Below, in pieces: positions 23,788-32,550 of a stretch of 36,029 bases of DNA (position 1 is the stretch's first letter; each line of letters opens with the position of its first letter). Location: NCBI GenBank assembly GCA_945607605.1, contig CALYZE010000024.1:1-36029 (forward strand), read 5' to 3'. The DNA is from an uncultured Bacteroides sp. (GTDB lineage: Bacteria > Bacteroidota > Bacteroidia > Bacteroidales > Bacteroidaceae). The notes under the pieces were generated by a model. The model did not search any database, was not told where the DNA came from, and saw only the letters and a list, made by a program, of their open reading frames with translations. The position numbers and the translations under genes are program-made.

Positions 23788-25494
23788 ATGAAAGCTTCAA
23801 AGAATCAAAAATCCATGAGAATCAAAAACATTTTTCTAAGCTTTAGCTTGCTGTTTGCCATTCCTCTGGCAGCACAGCAAACCAATTACGTATCCGAAGT
23901 TTGGTCTCCGGACTTAGGAAACGGAAAGTACAAGAACCCGGTGCTCTATGCAGACTATTCCGATCCGGATGCCTGCCGCGTGGGAGACGATTTTTACATG
24001 ACTTCTTCCAGCTTTAACTGTCTGCCCGGACTACAAGTATTGCATTCCAAGGATTTGGTAAACTGGAGCATTATTAGTGCCGCCGTGCCTTATGCATTGC
24101 CTCCGATAGAAACTCCTGAACGTCCCGAACATGGCAACCGGGTGTGGGCCCCCGCCATCCGTCATCACAACGGAGAATTTTACATCTTCTGGGGAGATCC
24201 CGATCAAGGTGCGTTCATGGTTAAAGCGAAAGACCCGAAAGGTCCGTGGTCGGAGCCTGTACTGGTTAAACCCGGAAAAGGGATCATCGACACTTGCCCA
24301 TTGTGGGACGAAGACGGAAAAGTATATCTGGTACATGCCTATGCCGGCAGCCGTGCCGGACTGAAGAGTGTAATTACCATCTGCGAACTGAATGCAGATG
24401 CTACCAAAGCCATTACCCAGTCGCGCATCATCTTCGACGGACATGAAGCACACCAAACTTGCGAAGGTCCCAAGTTTTACAAAAGAGGAGATTACTATTA
24501 CATTTTCCATCCGGCCGGTGGAGTTCCCACAGGATGGCAAGTGGTGCTTCGCTCCAAGAATGTATATGGCCCCTACGAGTGGAAAACGGTATTGGCACAA
24601 GGCGACTCTCCCGTTAATGGGCCTCATCAAGGAGCTTGGGTAGACACCCCTACCGGTGAAGATTGGTTCCTCCACTTTCAAGATGTAGGTGCATACGGTC
24701 GCTTGGTGCATCTTCAACCCATGAAGTGGGTGGACGGATGGCCTGTGATCGGCCTAGATAAAGACGGTGACGGCTGCGGTGAACCAGTCATGACGTATAA
24801 GAAACCGAATGTCGGTCAAACCTATCCTGTTTGCAATCCGCAGGAAAGTGACGAGTTTGACGGATATACCTTATCACCACAATGGCAATGGCACGCAAAC
24901 ATCAATGAAAAGTGGGCTTACTATGCAGGCAACCACAGCTTCGCACGTCTCTACTCCTACCCGGTTGTTGAAGACTACAAAAATTTGTGGGATGTAGCCA
25001 ACCTATTGATGCAGAAAACTCCTTCAGACAATTTCACAGCAACACTAAAACTGACTTTCAAGCCTGCCGAAAAGATCAAAGGTGAGCGTACAGGTTTGGT
25101 AGTAATGGGAAGAGATTATGCCGGTTTGATTCTGGAAAACACAGATAAAGGACTGGTGCTTTCACAAGTAACCTGTCTCAATGCTGACAAAGGCAAAGCG
25201 GAGCAAGCCAATGAAAGTATTGAATGGAAGGACTCCACTATTTATCTACGCGTCAAGTTTAGCTGTGACGGAAAGAAAATCTCCAAGAGCGAAGGCGGAC
25301 ATGACTTGCTGGTGATGTGCAACTTCAGCTACAGTCTTGACGGAAAGAAATATCAACCACTCGGTCAAGCATTCCAAGCCCGAGAAGGTCAATGGATTGG
25401 AGCCAAAGTAGGAACTTTCTGTACTCGTCCTGCCATTACCACCAATGACGGTGGATGGGCAGATGTAGATTGGTTCAGAATCACCAAGAAGTAA
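23788..25494 (+). CDS. Glycoside hydrolase family 43 enzyme with C-terminal beta-sandwich
   Basis: A predicted periplasmic exo-acting enzyme, probably alpha-L-arabinofuranosidase, beta-xylosidase or beta-galactosidase; GH43 members differ and the subfamily is not assigned. The 568-residue protein has a signal peptide whose hydrophobic core is at about 15-28. The N-terminus may begin at ATG 23788 or at ATG 23815 (MRIKNIF), which gives a cleaner signal peptide. The five-bladed propeller holds the catalytic base D59 (in DYSDPDACRVGDDF), the pKa modulator D168 (IIDTCPLWDEDG) and the acid E226 (HQTCEGPKFY). Residues from about 355 form a concanavalin A-like beta-sandwich as in GH43 xylosidase/arabinosidase types. 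In a pectin locus it would trim arabinan or galactan side chains of rhamnogalacturonan I. A strong terminator follows. Confidence 0.9.
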   Translation: MKASKNQKSMRIKNIFLSFSLLFAIPLAAQQTNYVSEVWSPDLGNGKYKNPVLYADYSDPDACRVGDDFYMTSSSFNCLPGLQVLHSKDLVNWSIISAAVPYALPPIETPERPEHGNRVWAPAIRHHNGEFYIFWGDPDQGAFMVKAKDPKGPWSEPVLVKPGKGIIDTCPLWDEDGKVYLVHAYAGSRAGLKSVITICELNADATKAITQSRIIFDGHEAHQTCEGPKFYKRGDYYYIFHPAGGVPTGWQVVLRSKNVYGPYEWKTVLAQGDSPVNGPHQGAWVDTPTGEDWFLHFQDVGAYGRLVHLQPMKWVDGWPVIGLDKDGDGCGEPVMTYKKPNVGQTYPVCNPQESDEFDGYTLSPQWQWHANINEKWAYYAGNHSFARLYSYPVVEDYKNLWDVANLLMQKTPSDNFTATLKLTFKPAEKIKGERTGLVVMGRDYAGLILENTDKGLVLSQVTCLNADKGKAEQANESIEWKDSTIYLRVKFSCDGKKISKSEGGHDLLVMCNFSYSLDGKKYQPLGQAFQAREGQWIGAKVGTFCTRPAITTNDGGWADVDWFRITKK

Positions 25495-25515
25495 TACTTC
25501 ATTCACCCCTATCAG

Positions 25516-25564
25516 ATAGGCGTAACAGATAAAATCATATGGATGTATCTGTTACGCCTATTTT
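25516..25564 (+). terminator. Strong intrinsic terminator after GH43
   Basis: A perfect 16-bp stem, ATAGGCGTAACAGATA (25516-25531) with its complement at 25546-25561, a 14-base loop and then a TTTT run. It starts 22 bases after the GH43 stop and ends the GH28-DUF4861-GH43 transcript. Confidence 0.88.
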
Positions 25565-25586
25565 GGGTTACACCCGTTCCAATAAA

Positions 25587-25718
25587 GAGATACAAACTGT
25601 TTCATTAGAAGGAACGAACTGTTTCACTAGAAGGAACGAGTTGTTTCATTAGAAGGAACAGACTGTTTCATCCCTTGAAACGAACAGTTCCTTTCGTTGG
25701 AACAAAGCTTTCAGCCAA
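25587..25718 (+). repeat. Tandem array of 22-bp repeats, four clear and two decayed units
   Basis: Units begin at 25587, 25609, 25631 and 25653; the clearest is AAGGAACGAACTGTTTC plus ACTAG. Two decayed units (25675-25696 and 25697-25718) keep the same 22-bp register, with GAAACGAACAGTTCC and GGAACAAAG cores. There are no spacers. It lies between the GH43 terminator and the promoter of the HAD phosphatase gene. The core AGGAAcgAACTgTTTCaC resembles the second unit of the array at 7609-7696 (AGGAAgtAACTcTTTCgC). Confidence 0.8.
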
Positions 25719-25737
25719 TGGAAATCAACGGCATTGC

Positions 25738-25767
25738 TTGAACATCCCTTCAAAAAGCGTATCTTTG
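25738..25767 (+). promoter_or_regulatory. Promoter of the HAD phosphatase gene
   Basis: TTG (25738-25740) and TATCTTTG (25760-25767) are 19 bases apart, a near-ideal Bacteroides -33/-7 pair. It supports the ATG at 25791 and excludes the upstream in-frame TTG at 25734. Confidence 0.75.
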
Positions 25768-25790
25768 CCGTAAACTTATCAGAGAAAGCA

Positions 25791-26450
25791 ATGAAAAAAC
25801 TTATTATATTCGACCTCGACGGAACACTGTTAAATACCATTGCCGACTTGGCACAGAGCACTAACTATGCCTTACAAACGCTTGGTTTTCCCACCCACCC
25901 CGAATCGGCCTATCATTTAATGGTCGGTAACGGCATCAACAAACTATTTGAACGTGCTCTTCCTGAAGGAGAAAAAACAGAAGAAAACGTGCTGCGCGTG
26001 CGTCAAGAGTTCATTCCTCACTACGATCAGCACAATGCAGACAAGAGTCGTCCTTATCCCGGCATACCGGAATTGTTGGAAGGGTTACAGAAACAAGGCG
26101 TCCAGTTAGCAGTTGCTTCCAATAAATACCAGGCAGCCACTACTAAATTAATCAGTCATTACTTTCCCCATATTCATTTTGTGGCCGTATTCGGACAGAG
26201 AGATGGCATTCAAGTAAAACCCGACCCGACCATTGTTCATGACATTTTGGACAGAACCCCAGTAAGTAAAGAAGAAGTCTTGTATGTAGGAGACTCCGGA
26301 GTAGATATGCAAACTGCTGCCAATGCAGGAGTGACCGCCTGCGGGGTGACATGGGGATTCCGTCCGCGCACCGAACTGGAAATGTTCCATCCCGAATATA
26401 TAGTCGATCAAGCTGATGCTATTATTGAGATCGCTGCCCGTAGAGATTAA
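25791..26450 (+). CDS. HAD hydrolase, phosphoglycolate phosphatase-like
   Basis: A cytoplasmic HAD-I phosphatase of 219 residues. Motif I is IIFDLDGTLLNT (4-15), motif II falls in LAVASNKYQAATT (about 107-119), the motif III Lys is VKPDP (about 142-146) and motif IV is VGDSGVDMQTAANAG (about 164-178). The alpha-helical cap with GLPTHPESAYHLMVGNGINKL-like sequence resembles Gph phosphoglycolate phosphatases, but such proteins also act on other small phosphates such as pyrophosphate or sugar phosphates. The ATG at 25791 lies 23 bases past the -7 box. It sits inside the glycan locus but has its own promoter; whether it works with the sugar-processing genes is unknown. Confidence 0.88.
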   Translation: MKKLIIFDLDGTLLNTIADLAQSTNYALQTLGFPTHPESAYHLMVGNGINKLFERALPEGEKTEENVLRVRQEFIPHYDQHNADKSRPYPGIPELLEGLQKQGVQLAVASNKYQAATTKLISHYFPHIHFVAVFGQRDGIQVKPDPTIVHDILDRTPVSKEEVLYVGDSGVDMQTAANAGVTACGVTWGFRPRTELEMFHPEYIVDQADAIIEIAARRD

Positions 26451-26534
26451 AATTCCACCATTTAGTCCAAAAAGTCTCCCTTTGTGTCTCTAAAAGTGAC
26501 TACTATTGCAGTCGCATACCAAATATGAAAAACA

Positions 26535-29018
26535 ATGATAAAGAAAGGATTAATCTTGCTCTTTGTCCTCTGCTGTTTAGGAGGAAAAATACAAGCACAA
26601 CATCAGGAAAGTAATCTAAAGTTATGGTACGACAAGCCGGCTACCCAGTGGGTAGAAGCTTTACCATTGGGTAACGGACGTTTAGGAGCCATGGTCTTCG
26701 GAGATCCCACGCACGAACAGTTCCAGTTGAACGAAGAGACCGTTTGGGGTGGTTCTCCTTACAACAACACCAATCCACAAGCCAAAGATGCACTATCACG
26801 CATCCGTCAGCTTATCTTTGAAGGCAAAAATGCAGAAGCACAAGCTCTTTGCGGTCCTGCCATTTGTTCACAGTCAGCCAACGGCATGCCCTATCAGACA
26901 GTAGGCTCCTTGCATCTCGACTTTGAAGGAGTATCCGACTACAGTGATTATTATCGTGAACTCGACCTTGAAAAGGCCATAACGACCACCCGCTTCACAG
27001 CAGGAGGAGTGACTTACACCCGTGAGGCATATACCTCTTTTCCCGAACAACTATTAGTGATTAAACTGACTGCCTCACAAAAGCAAAGTATCTCTTTTAC
27101 TGCCAAATATTCCACTCCTTATAAAGAGAATATAGAACGTAGCCTCTCTTCGCGTAAGGAATTACAATTGACCGGCAAGGCCAACGACCACGAAGGCATC
27201 GAAGGAAAAGTGAAATTTACCGCACTCACTCGCATTGAGAACCAAGGCGGAAAGCTGGAGGTGTTGTCCGACAGTATCCTACAGATTAAGAACGCCAACA
27301 GTGTTACCTTGTATGTTTCAATCGGCACTAACTTTATAAACTACAAAGATTTATCCGGCGATGCTCTTGCCACAGCTCAGAAATACCTGAAACAAGCCAA
27401 TAAAAATTACGCCAAAGGAAAAGCGGCTCACACCCATGCCTATCAGAAATACTTCAACCGTACCTCGCTGGACTTAGGTAGCAATGCACAAGCCAACAAA
27501 CCTACCGATGTGCGTGTGAAAGAGTTCAGTACCCATTTCGATCCACAAATGGCCGCTTTGTACTTTCAGTTTGGACGCTATCTGCTGATATGCAGTTCGC
27601 AGCCCGGAGGGCAAGCCGCCAATCTGCAAGGTATCTGGAATTATCAACTCCGTGCTCCTTGGGATGGTAAATATACAACCGACATCAATGTGGAGATGAA
27701 TTATTGGCCTGCCGAAAACACTTCTCTGCCCGAGATGCATGAACCTTTCCTGCAACTGGTAAAAGAAGTGGCAATCACAGGCCGTGAAAGTGCCGCCATG
27801 TATGGTTGCCGTGGATGGACGTTGCATCATAATACCGATATCTGGCGTAGTACCGGTGCGGTAGATGGTCCGGGATACGGCATCTGGCCTACTTGTAATG
27901 CTTGGTTCAGCCAGCATTTGTGGGATCGCTATCTCTTCTCCGGCGACAAGGATTACTTAACCGAGATTTATCCTTTGATGCGGGGTGCCTGTGAGTTTTA
28001 TCTTGATTTCCTGATACGTGAACCTAAAAACAACTGGTTGGTTGTGTCGCCCTCCTACTCTCCCGAAAACAGACCGGTAGTGAACGGCAAACGTGACTTC
28101 GTAGTAGTGGCAGGGGCCACTATGGACAACCAAATGGTTTATGACTTATTTCACAATACCATTCAAGCGGCCCGACTGATGGATGAGAATACACTCTTCA
28201 CCGACAGTCTTGAAGTCGTAGCCAGCCAATTGGCTCCGATGCAAGTAGGCCGTTGGGGACAACTACAAGAATGGATGGAAGATTGGGACAATCCGAACGA
28301 CCATCATCGTCATGTTTCCCATCTGTGGGGACTCTATCCCGGACGACAAATCAGTGCTTATCATTCGCCGGTACTGTTTGAAGCCGCCAAGAAATCATTG
28401 ATTGGGCGTGGCGATCACTCCACCGGCTGGTCTATGGGTTGGAAAGTTTGTCTGTGGGCACGCCTGCTTGACGGCAACCATGCTTACAAGCTAATTACCG
28501 AGCAACTCCATCCAACCACCGATGAAAAGGGGCAAAATGGCGGTACTTATCCTAATTTATTTGATGCACATCCTCCTTTCCAAATTGATGGAAACTTTGG
28601 CTGTACGGCCGGTATTGCAGAAATGCTCGTTCAAAGTCATGACGGTGCTATTCATCTTTTGCCCGCCTTGCCGGATGTATGGCAGCAGGGAACCTTAAAA
28701 GGCATTCGTTGCCGGGGTGGTTTTACCATGAATGAAATGAGATGGGAAAACAACAAATTACAAACTGTCACTATCACCTCTTCCCTTGGGGGCATCTTGC
28801 GGATACGCACCTCATCTCCCCTCTACTTGAATGGAGAAAAATTGGTACCTGCTTCACAAGAAAGGTGTGAAAATAGACTTTTACAGTCACAACCGATACG
28901 CAAACCATTGGTTGCCGCCAATGCTCCTCTTTCGGTACCTACATATGCAGATACGTATGTGTATGATTTGGAGACTAACGCCGGAAATCAGTACGTATTA
29001 ACAGCCCGGACACAGTAA
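26535..29018 (+). CDS. Glycoside hydrolase family 95 (alpha-L-fucosidase / alpha-L-galactosidase)
   Basis: A predicted periplasmic enzyme removing terminal alpha-L-fucose (or alpha-L-galactose, as in some pectin-acting members) by inversion. The 827 residues start with a signal peptide ([22 protein letters not shown]). The N-terminal GH95 beta-sandwich opens with [31 protein letters not shown] and [10 protein letters not shown], which is diagnostic. The (alpha/alpha)6 domain has [20 protein letters not shown] (about 388-407), [10 protein letters not shown] (about 604-613) and [14 protein letters not shown] (about 687-700). The length is typical. A 20-base window near 26501 contains only a weak promoter candidate (TACTATTG), so transcription control is unclear. 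A hairpin terminator follows. GH95 enzymes are known for fucosylated xyloglucan and for rhamnogalacturonan II alpha-L-galactose; neighbours favour pectin here. Confidence 0.93.
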   Translation: MIKKGLILLFVLCCLGGKIQAQHQESNLKLWYDKPATQWVEALPLGNGRLGAMVFGDPTHEQFQLNEETVWGGSPYNNTNPQAKDALSRIRQLIFEGKNAEAQALCGPAICSQSANGMPYQTVGSLHLDFEGVSDYSDYYRELDLEKAITTTRFTAGGVTYTREAYTSFPEQLLVIKLTASQKQSISFTAKYSTPYKENIERSLSSRKELQLTGKANDHEGIEGKVKFTALTRIENQGGKLEVLSDSILQIKNANSVTLYVSIGTNFINYKDLSGDALATAQKYLKQANKNYAKGKAAHTHAYQKYFNRTSLDLGSNAQANKPTDVRVKEFSTHFDPQMAALYFQFGRYLLICSSQPGGQAANLQGIWNYQLRAPWDGKYTTDINVEMNYWPAENTSLPEMHEPFLQLVKEVAITGRESAAMYGCRGWTLHHNTDIWRSTGAVDGPGYGIWPTCNAWFSQHLWDRYLFSGDKDYLTEIYPLMRGACEFYLDFLIREPKNNWLVVSPSYSPENRPVVNGKRDFVVVAGATMDNQMVYDLFHNTIQAARLMDENTLFTDSLEVVASQLAPMQVGRWGQLQEWMEDWDNPNDHHRHVSHLWGLYPGRQISAYHSPVLFEAAKKSLIGRGDHSTGWSMGWKVCLWARLLDGNHAYKLITEQLHPTTDEKGQNGGTYPNLFDAHPPFQIDGNFGCTAGIAEMLVQSHDGAIHLLPALPDVWQQGTLKGIRCRGGFTMNEMRWENNKLQTVTITSSLGGILRIRTSSPLYLNGEKLVPASQERCENRLLQSQPIRKPLVAANAPLSVPTYADTYVYDLETNAGNQYVLTARTQ

Positions 29019-29080
29019 AAGGGCAGCTGTCGAAGTACGTTTTTTGCAAAGTAGAAAAAGGGGCGTTACTTAATAAAAGG

Positions 29081-29109
29081 TAAAGGAGGATAGGCACGAT
29101 CCTCCTTTA
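29081..29109 (+). terminator. Terminator-like hairpin after GH95
   Basis: A perfect 11-bp stem, TAAAGGAGGAT (29081-29091) with ATCCTCCTTTA (29099-29109), and a 7-base loop, 62 bases after the GH95 stop. The following U-tract is poor (TCTGCTATAAAA), so confidence is moderate. It separates the GH95 gene from the susC promoter. Confidence 0.65.
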
Positions 29110-29218
29110 TCTGCTATAAAACATCATTTCATCCAACGTTAACATCCTAATATGTGATAGATAACAAAAAATACCAGCCTAAAAACAAATTTTACACATT
29201 CTCCTTTTCACATCTCTC

Positions 29219-29226
29219 TACATTTG
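29219..29226 (+). promoter_or_regulatory. -7 element for the susCD operon
   Basis: TACATTTG matches TAnnTTTG and lies 64 bases before the susC-like ATG. No good -33 box is present, which fits an activator-dependent promoter (as for HTCS-controlled loci), but no regulator gene is in the window. Confidence 0.55.
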
Positions 29227-29241
29227 CATCGAATGATTAAC

Positions 29242-29259
29242 AGTGTGTGCGAACACACT
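29242..29259 (+). promoter_or_regulatory. GNRA-type hairpin in the susC leader
   Basis: AGTGTGT (29242-29248), tetraloop GCGA and ACACACT (29253-29259) form a perfect 7-bp stem capped by a GNRA loop. It lies about 10 bases after the predicted transcription start and 31 bases before the susC ATG. It is not followed by a U-run, so it is more likely an RNA leader element or an operator dyad than a terminator. Confidence 0.5.
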
Positions 29260-29290
29260 TAAAAGAAAGAAATCACTTTAAATTATAAAC

Positions 29291-32200
29291 ATGCAAAGAA
29301 TGTCTAACAAAATGAGAAACATGCGCAATGCGCTACTATTTATGTTAGTAGCCATGATTTCGCTCAGCGTATCAGCGCAAAATGTAACCTTAAGAGGTAC
29401 TGTGACAGATCAGACGGGAGAAACCGTGATTGGTGCTTCCGTAGTAGAAAAAGGGAATACCAGCAATGGTACCATCACCGACATTGATGGAAACTTTTCC
29501 CTCATTGCTCCATCTAATGCCACATTAGTTTTCTCTTATGTGGGAATGAGATCTCAAGAAGTGGCCGTTAAAGGGCAAAAAACAATCAATGTAGTATTAT
29601 CAGACGATGCACAAGCTTTGGAAGAAGTTGTTGTGATTGGTTATGGTGCCGTGAAACGTAAAGACTTAACAGGTTCGGTAGCTACAGTCAGTTCTGAAGT
29701 ATTGGCTGCTGTGCCCGTAGCTTCGGCTACAGAAGCTCTGACCGGTAAGATGGCAGGTGTACAGATCACCACAACAGAAGGTTCACCTGACGCGGAAATG
29801 AAAATTCGTGTACGCGGTGGTGGTTCTATTACCGGTGACAATACTCCTTTATTTATTGTAGACGGATTTCCGGTGGAATCCATCTCTGATATTCCTGCTT
29901 CAGACATTGAAGACATGACTGTCTTGAAAGACGCTTCTTCTACAGCCATCTATGGTTCACGTGGTGCAAACGGTGTAATCTTGGTGACTACCAAAAGTGG
30001 TAAAGAAGGAAAAGTAAATGTCAACTATAACGCTTATTACAGCTGGAAACAAATCGCCAGTACACTGGATGTATTAAATCCTAAAGATTATGCCAAATGG
30101 CAATACGAGCTTGCCTTGTTGAAGAATAATGGAAAAGACCTTAGTTCTTACGAACAATTCTTCGGCAAATATCAAGACATGGATCAATATGACAATATTC
30201 CATACAACGATTGGCAGGATCTTACTTTCGGCCGTACAGGAAACACATTCAATCATAACCTGAGCATTACAGGTGGAAATGATAAAATCAGATATGCGTT
30301 CAGCTATGCTCACATGAACGATAAAGCCATCATGGAAGCTTCCAGATTCAAACGTGATAACCTCAGCTTGAAGTTGAATAGTAAGCCCGCGAAAAACGTG
30401 ACACTGGACTTCACTGTACGTTATTCAGAAACTGATATTTACGGTGGTGGTGCTAACGACGTAAACAGTACGTATGACTCAGACAAGCGCCTGAAATATT
30501 CCGTAATCTATACTCCAATTCCTTTGGCAAACCTGGATTCTTCAACAGGTAGTGATGATGATGATTTAGGTAACTTGTACAATCCGCTAACCTCTATTAC
30601 GGATAATGACCGCCAACAAGAACGTAAGACCTTAAATATGGGCGGTAGTTTAGGTTGGGAAATATTCGACAACTTTAAGGTTAAAGCTGAAGTAGGCTAT
30701 GATGATTATCGCAATGAAGATCAACGCTTCTGGGGTTTGACTACTTATTATATCAAAAACGTACCGGCAGCAGACAATCAAGGCAAACCGGCTATTCAAT
30801 TGGCTGACACCAAACGTCACAAGTTCCGTAGCACGAATACAGTAAGTTATGACTTCTCCAAACTGTTCAACGTAGACAAGCATCACCTGAATGCAATGGT
30901 AGGACATGAATGGATTGTCACCAAATCTTCTAAACTGACTAATATTGTTCATGGATTCCCTGAAGGCTTTACTGCAAGCGAGGCATGGAAACTAACTTCA
31001 ATGGGTACACCTTATAATATTAACAATTATCTGGATCCGGACGATAAAATGTTATCTTACTTTGGTCGCGTTAACTACGACTTCGATAGCAAATACTTAT
31101 TTAGTGTCACTTTCCGTGCAGACGGTTCTTCCAAGTTCTCTTCAGACAATCAATGGGGTTACTTCCCCTCAGCTGCAGTTGCTTGGCGTATATCTTCCGA
31201 ACCTTTCATGGAAAGAGCCAAAGGATGGTTGGACGACTTGAAACTTCGCTTTAGCTATGGTACTGCCGGTAACAACAACATTCCTTCCGGACAGATGGTG
31301 CAATCATACAGCAACTCTGCCACTGCTTGGATCAACGGATTTACCAACTATTGGGCTCCTTCCAAAACAATGGCAAATCCTGATCTTAAATGGGAAACAA
31401 CCATTACACGTAACTTAGGTTTAGACTTCACCATTTTAGGTGGTAAACTGAATGGTACAGCCGAGGTTTACCTGAATAACACCAAAGACTTGTTAATTCA
31501 ATTCCCTGTAGGAGGTACCGGATATGATAACCAATACCGCAACATGGGTGAAACTGAAAATAAGGGTCTTGAGCTTACTTTGAACTGGACAGCCGTTAAT
31601 AAGAAAAATTGGGGATTGAGCTTCAGCGGAAACATTGGTTTTAACAAGAACAAAATTAAGGATTTGGGCATGATGGATGACTTCGGTGCTGAAACCTATT
31701 GGGCTTCTTCAGAAATTGGGTATGACTACTGGATTGCCAGAGGTGGTAGTGTAGGCAAAATGTACGGTTACCGTTCTGACGGTCGTTATGAAGTATCCGA
31801 TTTCCAAGGATATAATGCAGACACCAATAGCTGGGCACTCAAAGAAGGAGTGACAGATGCAACGGCGGCCGTTGGTAAAGTTCGCCCCGGTACTATGAAA
31901 CTGAAAGACATCAGTGGAAAAGACGGTGCACCCGATGGAGTGATCGACAACTATGACAAAGAAATTATTGGAGATGCCAATCCTACTCATACCGGCGGTT
32001 TCACAATCAATGCCCGCGCGTATGGCTTCGACTTAAGTGCCAATTTTAACTGGAGTGTAGGAAACGATATCTACAATGCGAACAAAGTAGAATTCACCTC
32101 TACCGGTAAATATCAATACCGCAACATGATTGGTACGATGGGCGACGGAAAACGTTGGACCAACCTGAATGCTGACGGAACTCTTTGCAATGATCCTGTT

Positions 32201-32530
32201 AAACTGACTGAGATGAATGCCAATACAACGATGTGGTCACCCTACACAGATCGTATGATTTTTAGTGACTGGGCTATTGAAGACGGTTCCTTCCTTCGTT
32301 TGAATACGTTGACTTTAGGTTATACTTTACCGAGAAACCTGACACAAAAAGTGAAGATTCAAAACTTACGCTTTTATGTCACTGCCTACAATGTATTCTG
32401 CTTAACAGATTATTCCGGATATGATCCTGAAGTTTCTACAATACGCAGCACGAATCTGACACCGGGCGTAGACTATTCAGCCTATCCGAAGAGCCGTCAA
32501 TTCGTAGTGGGACTTAACTTGAATTTCTAA
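29291..32530 (+). CDS. SusC/RagA-like TonB-dependent outer-membrane transporter
   Basis: An outer-membrane importer of oligosaccharides of 1079 residues. A signal peptide lies at about 11-29 (several in-frame ATGs near the start at residues 1, 4, 8 and 11, so the exact start is uncertain). A carboxypeptidase-regulatory-like domain at about 31-105 (VTLRGTVTDQTGETVIGASV) precedes the TonB-box-like stretch ALEEVVVIGYGA (109-120). The plug domain follows (about 124-240) with LTGKMAGVQI, IRVRGGGSI, LFIVDGFPV and YGSRGANGVILVTTKSG, then a 22-strand barrel ending in an aromatic-rich C-terminus (GLNLNF). There is no N-terminal STN domain, so it is not expected to signal through an anti-sigma factor. 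It is followed by SusD after 20 bases. It should form a complex with SusD on the cell surface. Confidence 0.97.
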   Translation: MQRMSNKMRNMRNALLFMLVAMISLSVSAQNVTLRGTVTDQTGETVIGASVVEKGNTSNGTITDIDGNFSLIAPSNATLVFSYVGMRSQEVAVKGQKTINVVLSDDAQALEEVVVIGYGAVKRKDLTGSVATVSSEVLAAVPVASATEALTGKMAGVQITTTEGSPDAEMKIRVRGGGSITGDNTPLFIVDGFPVESISDIPASDIEDMTVLKDASSTAIYGSRGANGVILVTTKSGKEGKVNVNYNAYYSWKQIASTLDVLNPKDYAKWQYELALLKNNGKDLSSYEQFFGKYQDMDQYDNIPYNDWQDLTFGRTGNTFNHNLSITGGNDKIRYAFSYAHMNDKAIMEASRFKRDNLSLKLNSKPAKNVTLDFTVRYSETDIYGGGANDVNSTYDSDKRLKYSVIYTPIPLANLDSSTGSDDDDLGNLYNPLTSITDNDRQQERKTLNMGGSLGWEIFDNFKVKAEVGYDDYRNEDQRFWGLTTYYIKNVPAADNQGKPAIQLADTKRHKFRSTNTVSYDFSKLFNVDKHHLNAMVGHEWIVTKSSKLTNIVHGFPEGFTASEAWKLTSMGTPYNINNYLDPDDKMLSYFGRVNYDFDSKYLFSVTFRADGSSKFSSDNQWGYFPSAAVAWRISSEPFMERAKGWLDDLKLRFSYGTAGNNNIPSGQMVQSYSNSATAWINGFTNYWAPSKTMANPDLKWETTITRNLGLDFTILGGKLNGTAEVYLNNTKDLLIQFPVGGTGYDNQYRNMGETENKGLELTLNWTAVNKKNWGLSFSGNIGFNKNKIKDLGMMDDFGAETYWASSEIGYDYWIARGGSVGKMYGYRSDGRYEVSDFQGYNADTNSWALKEGVTDATAAVGKVRPGTMKLKDISGKDGAPDGVIDNYDKEIIGDANPTHTGGFTINARAYGFDLSANFNWSVGNDIYNANKVEFTSTGKYQYRNMIGTMGDGKRWTNLNADGTLCNDPVKLTEMNANTTMWSPYTDRMIFSDWAIEDGSFLRLNTLTLGYTLPRNLTQKVKIQNLRFYVTAYNVFCLTDYSGYDPEVSTIRSTNLTPGVDYSAYPKSRQFVVGLNLNF

Positions 32531-32550
32531 ACCAGCTAAAATTAACCGAA

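Noticed and set aside
25587-25718. CRISPR array
   Set aside because: Units directly abut with no unique spacers of constant length, and there are no cas genes nearby.
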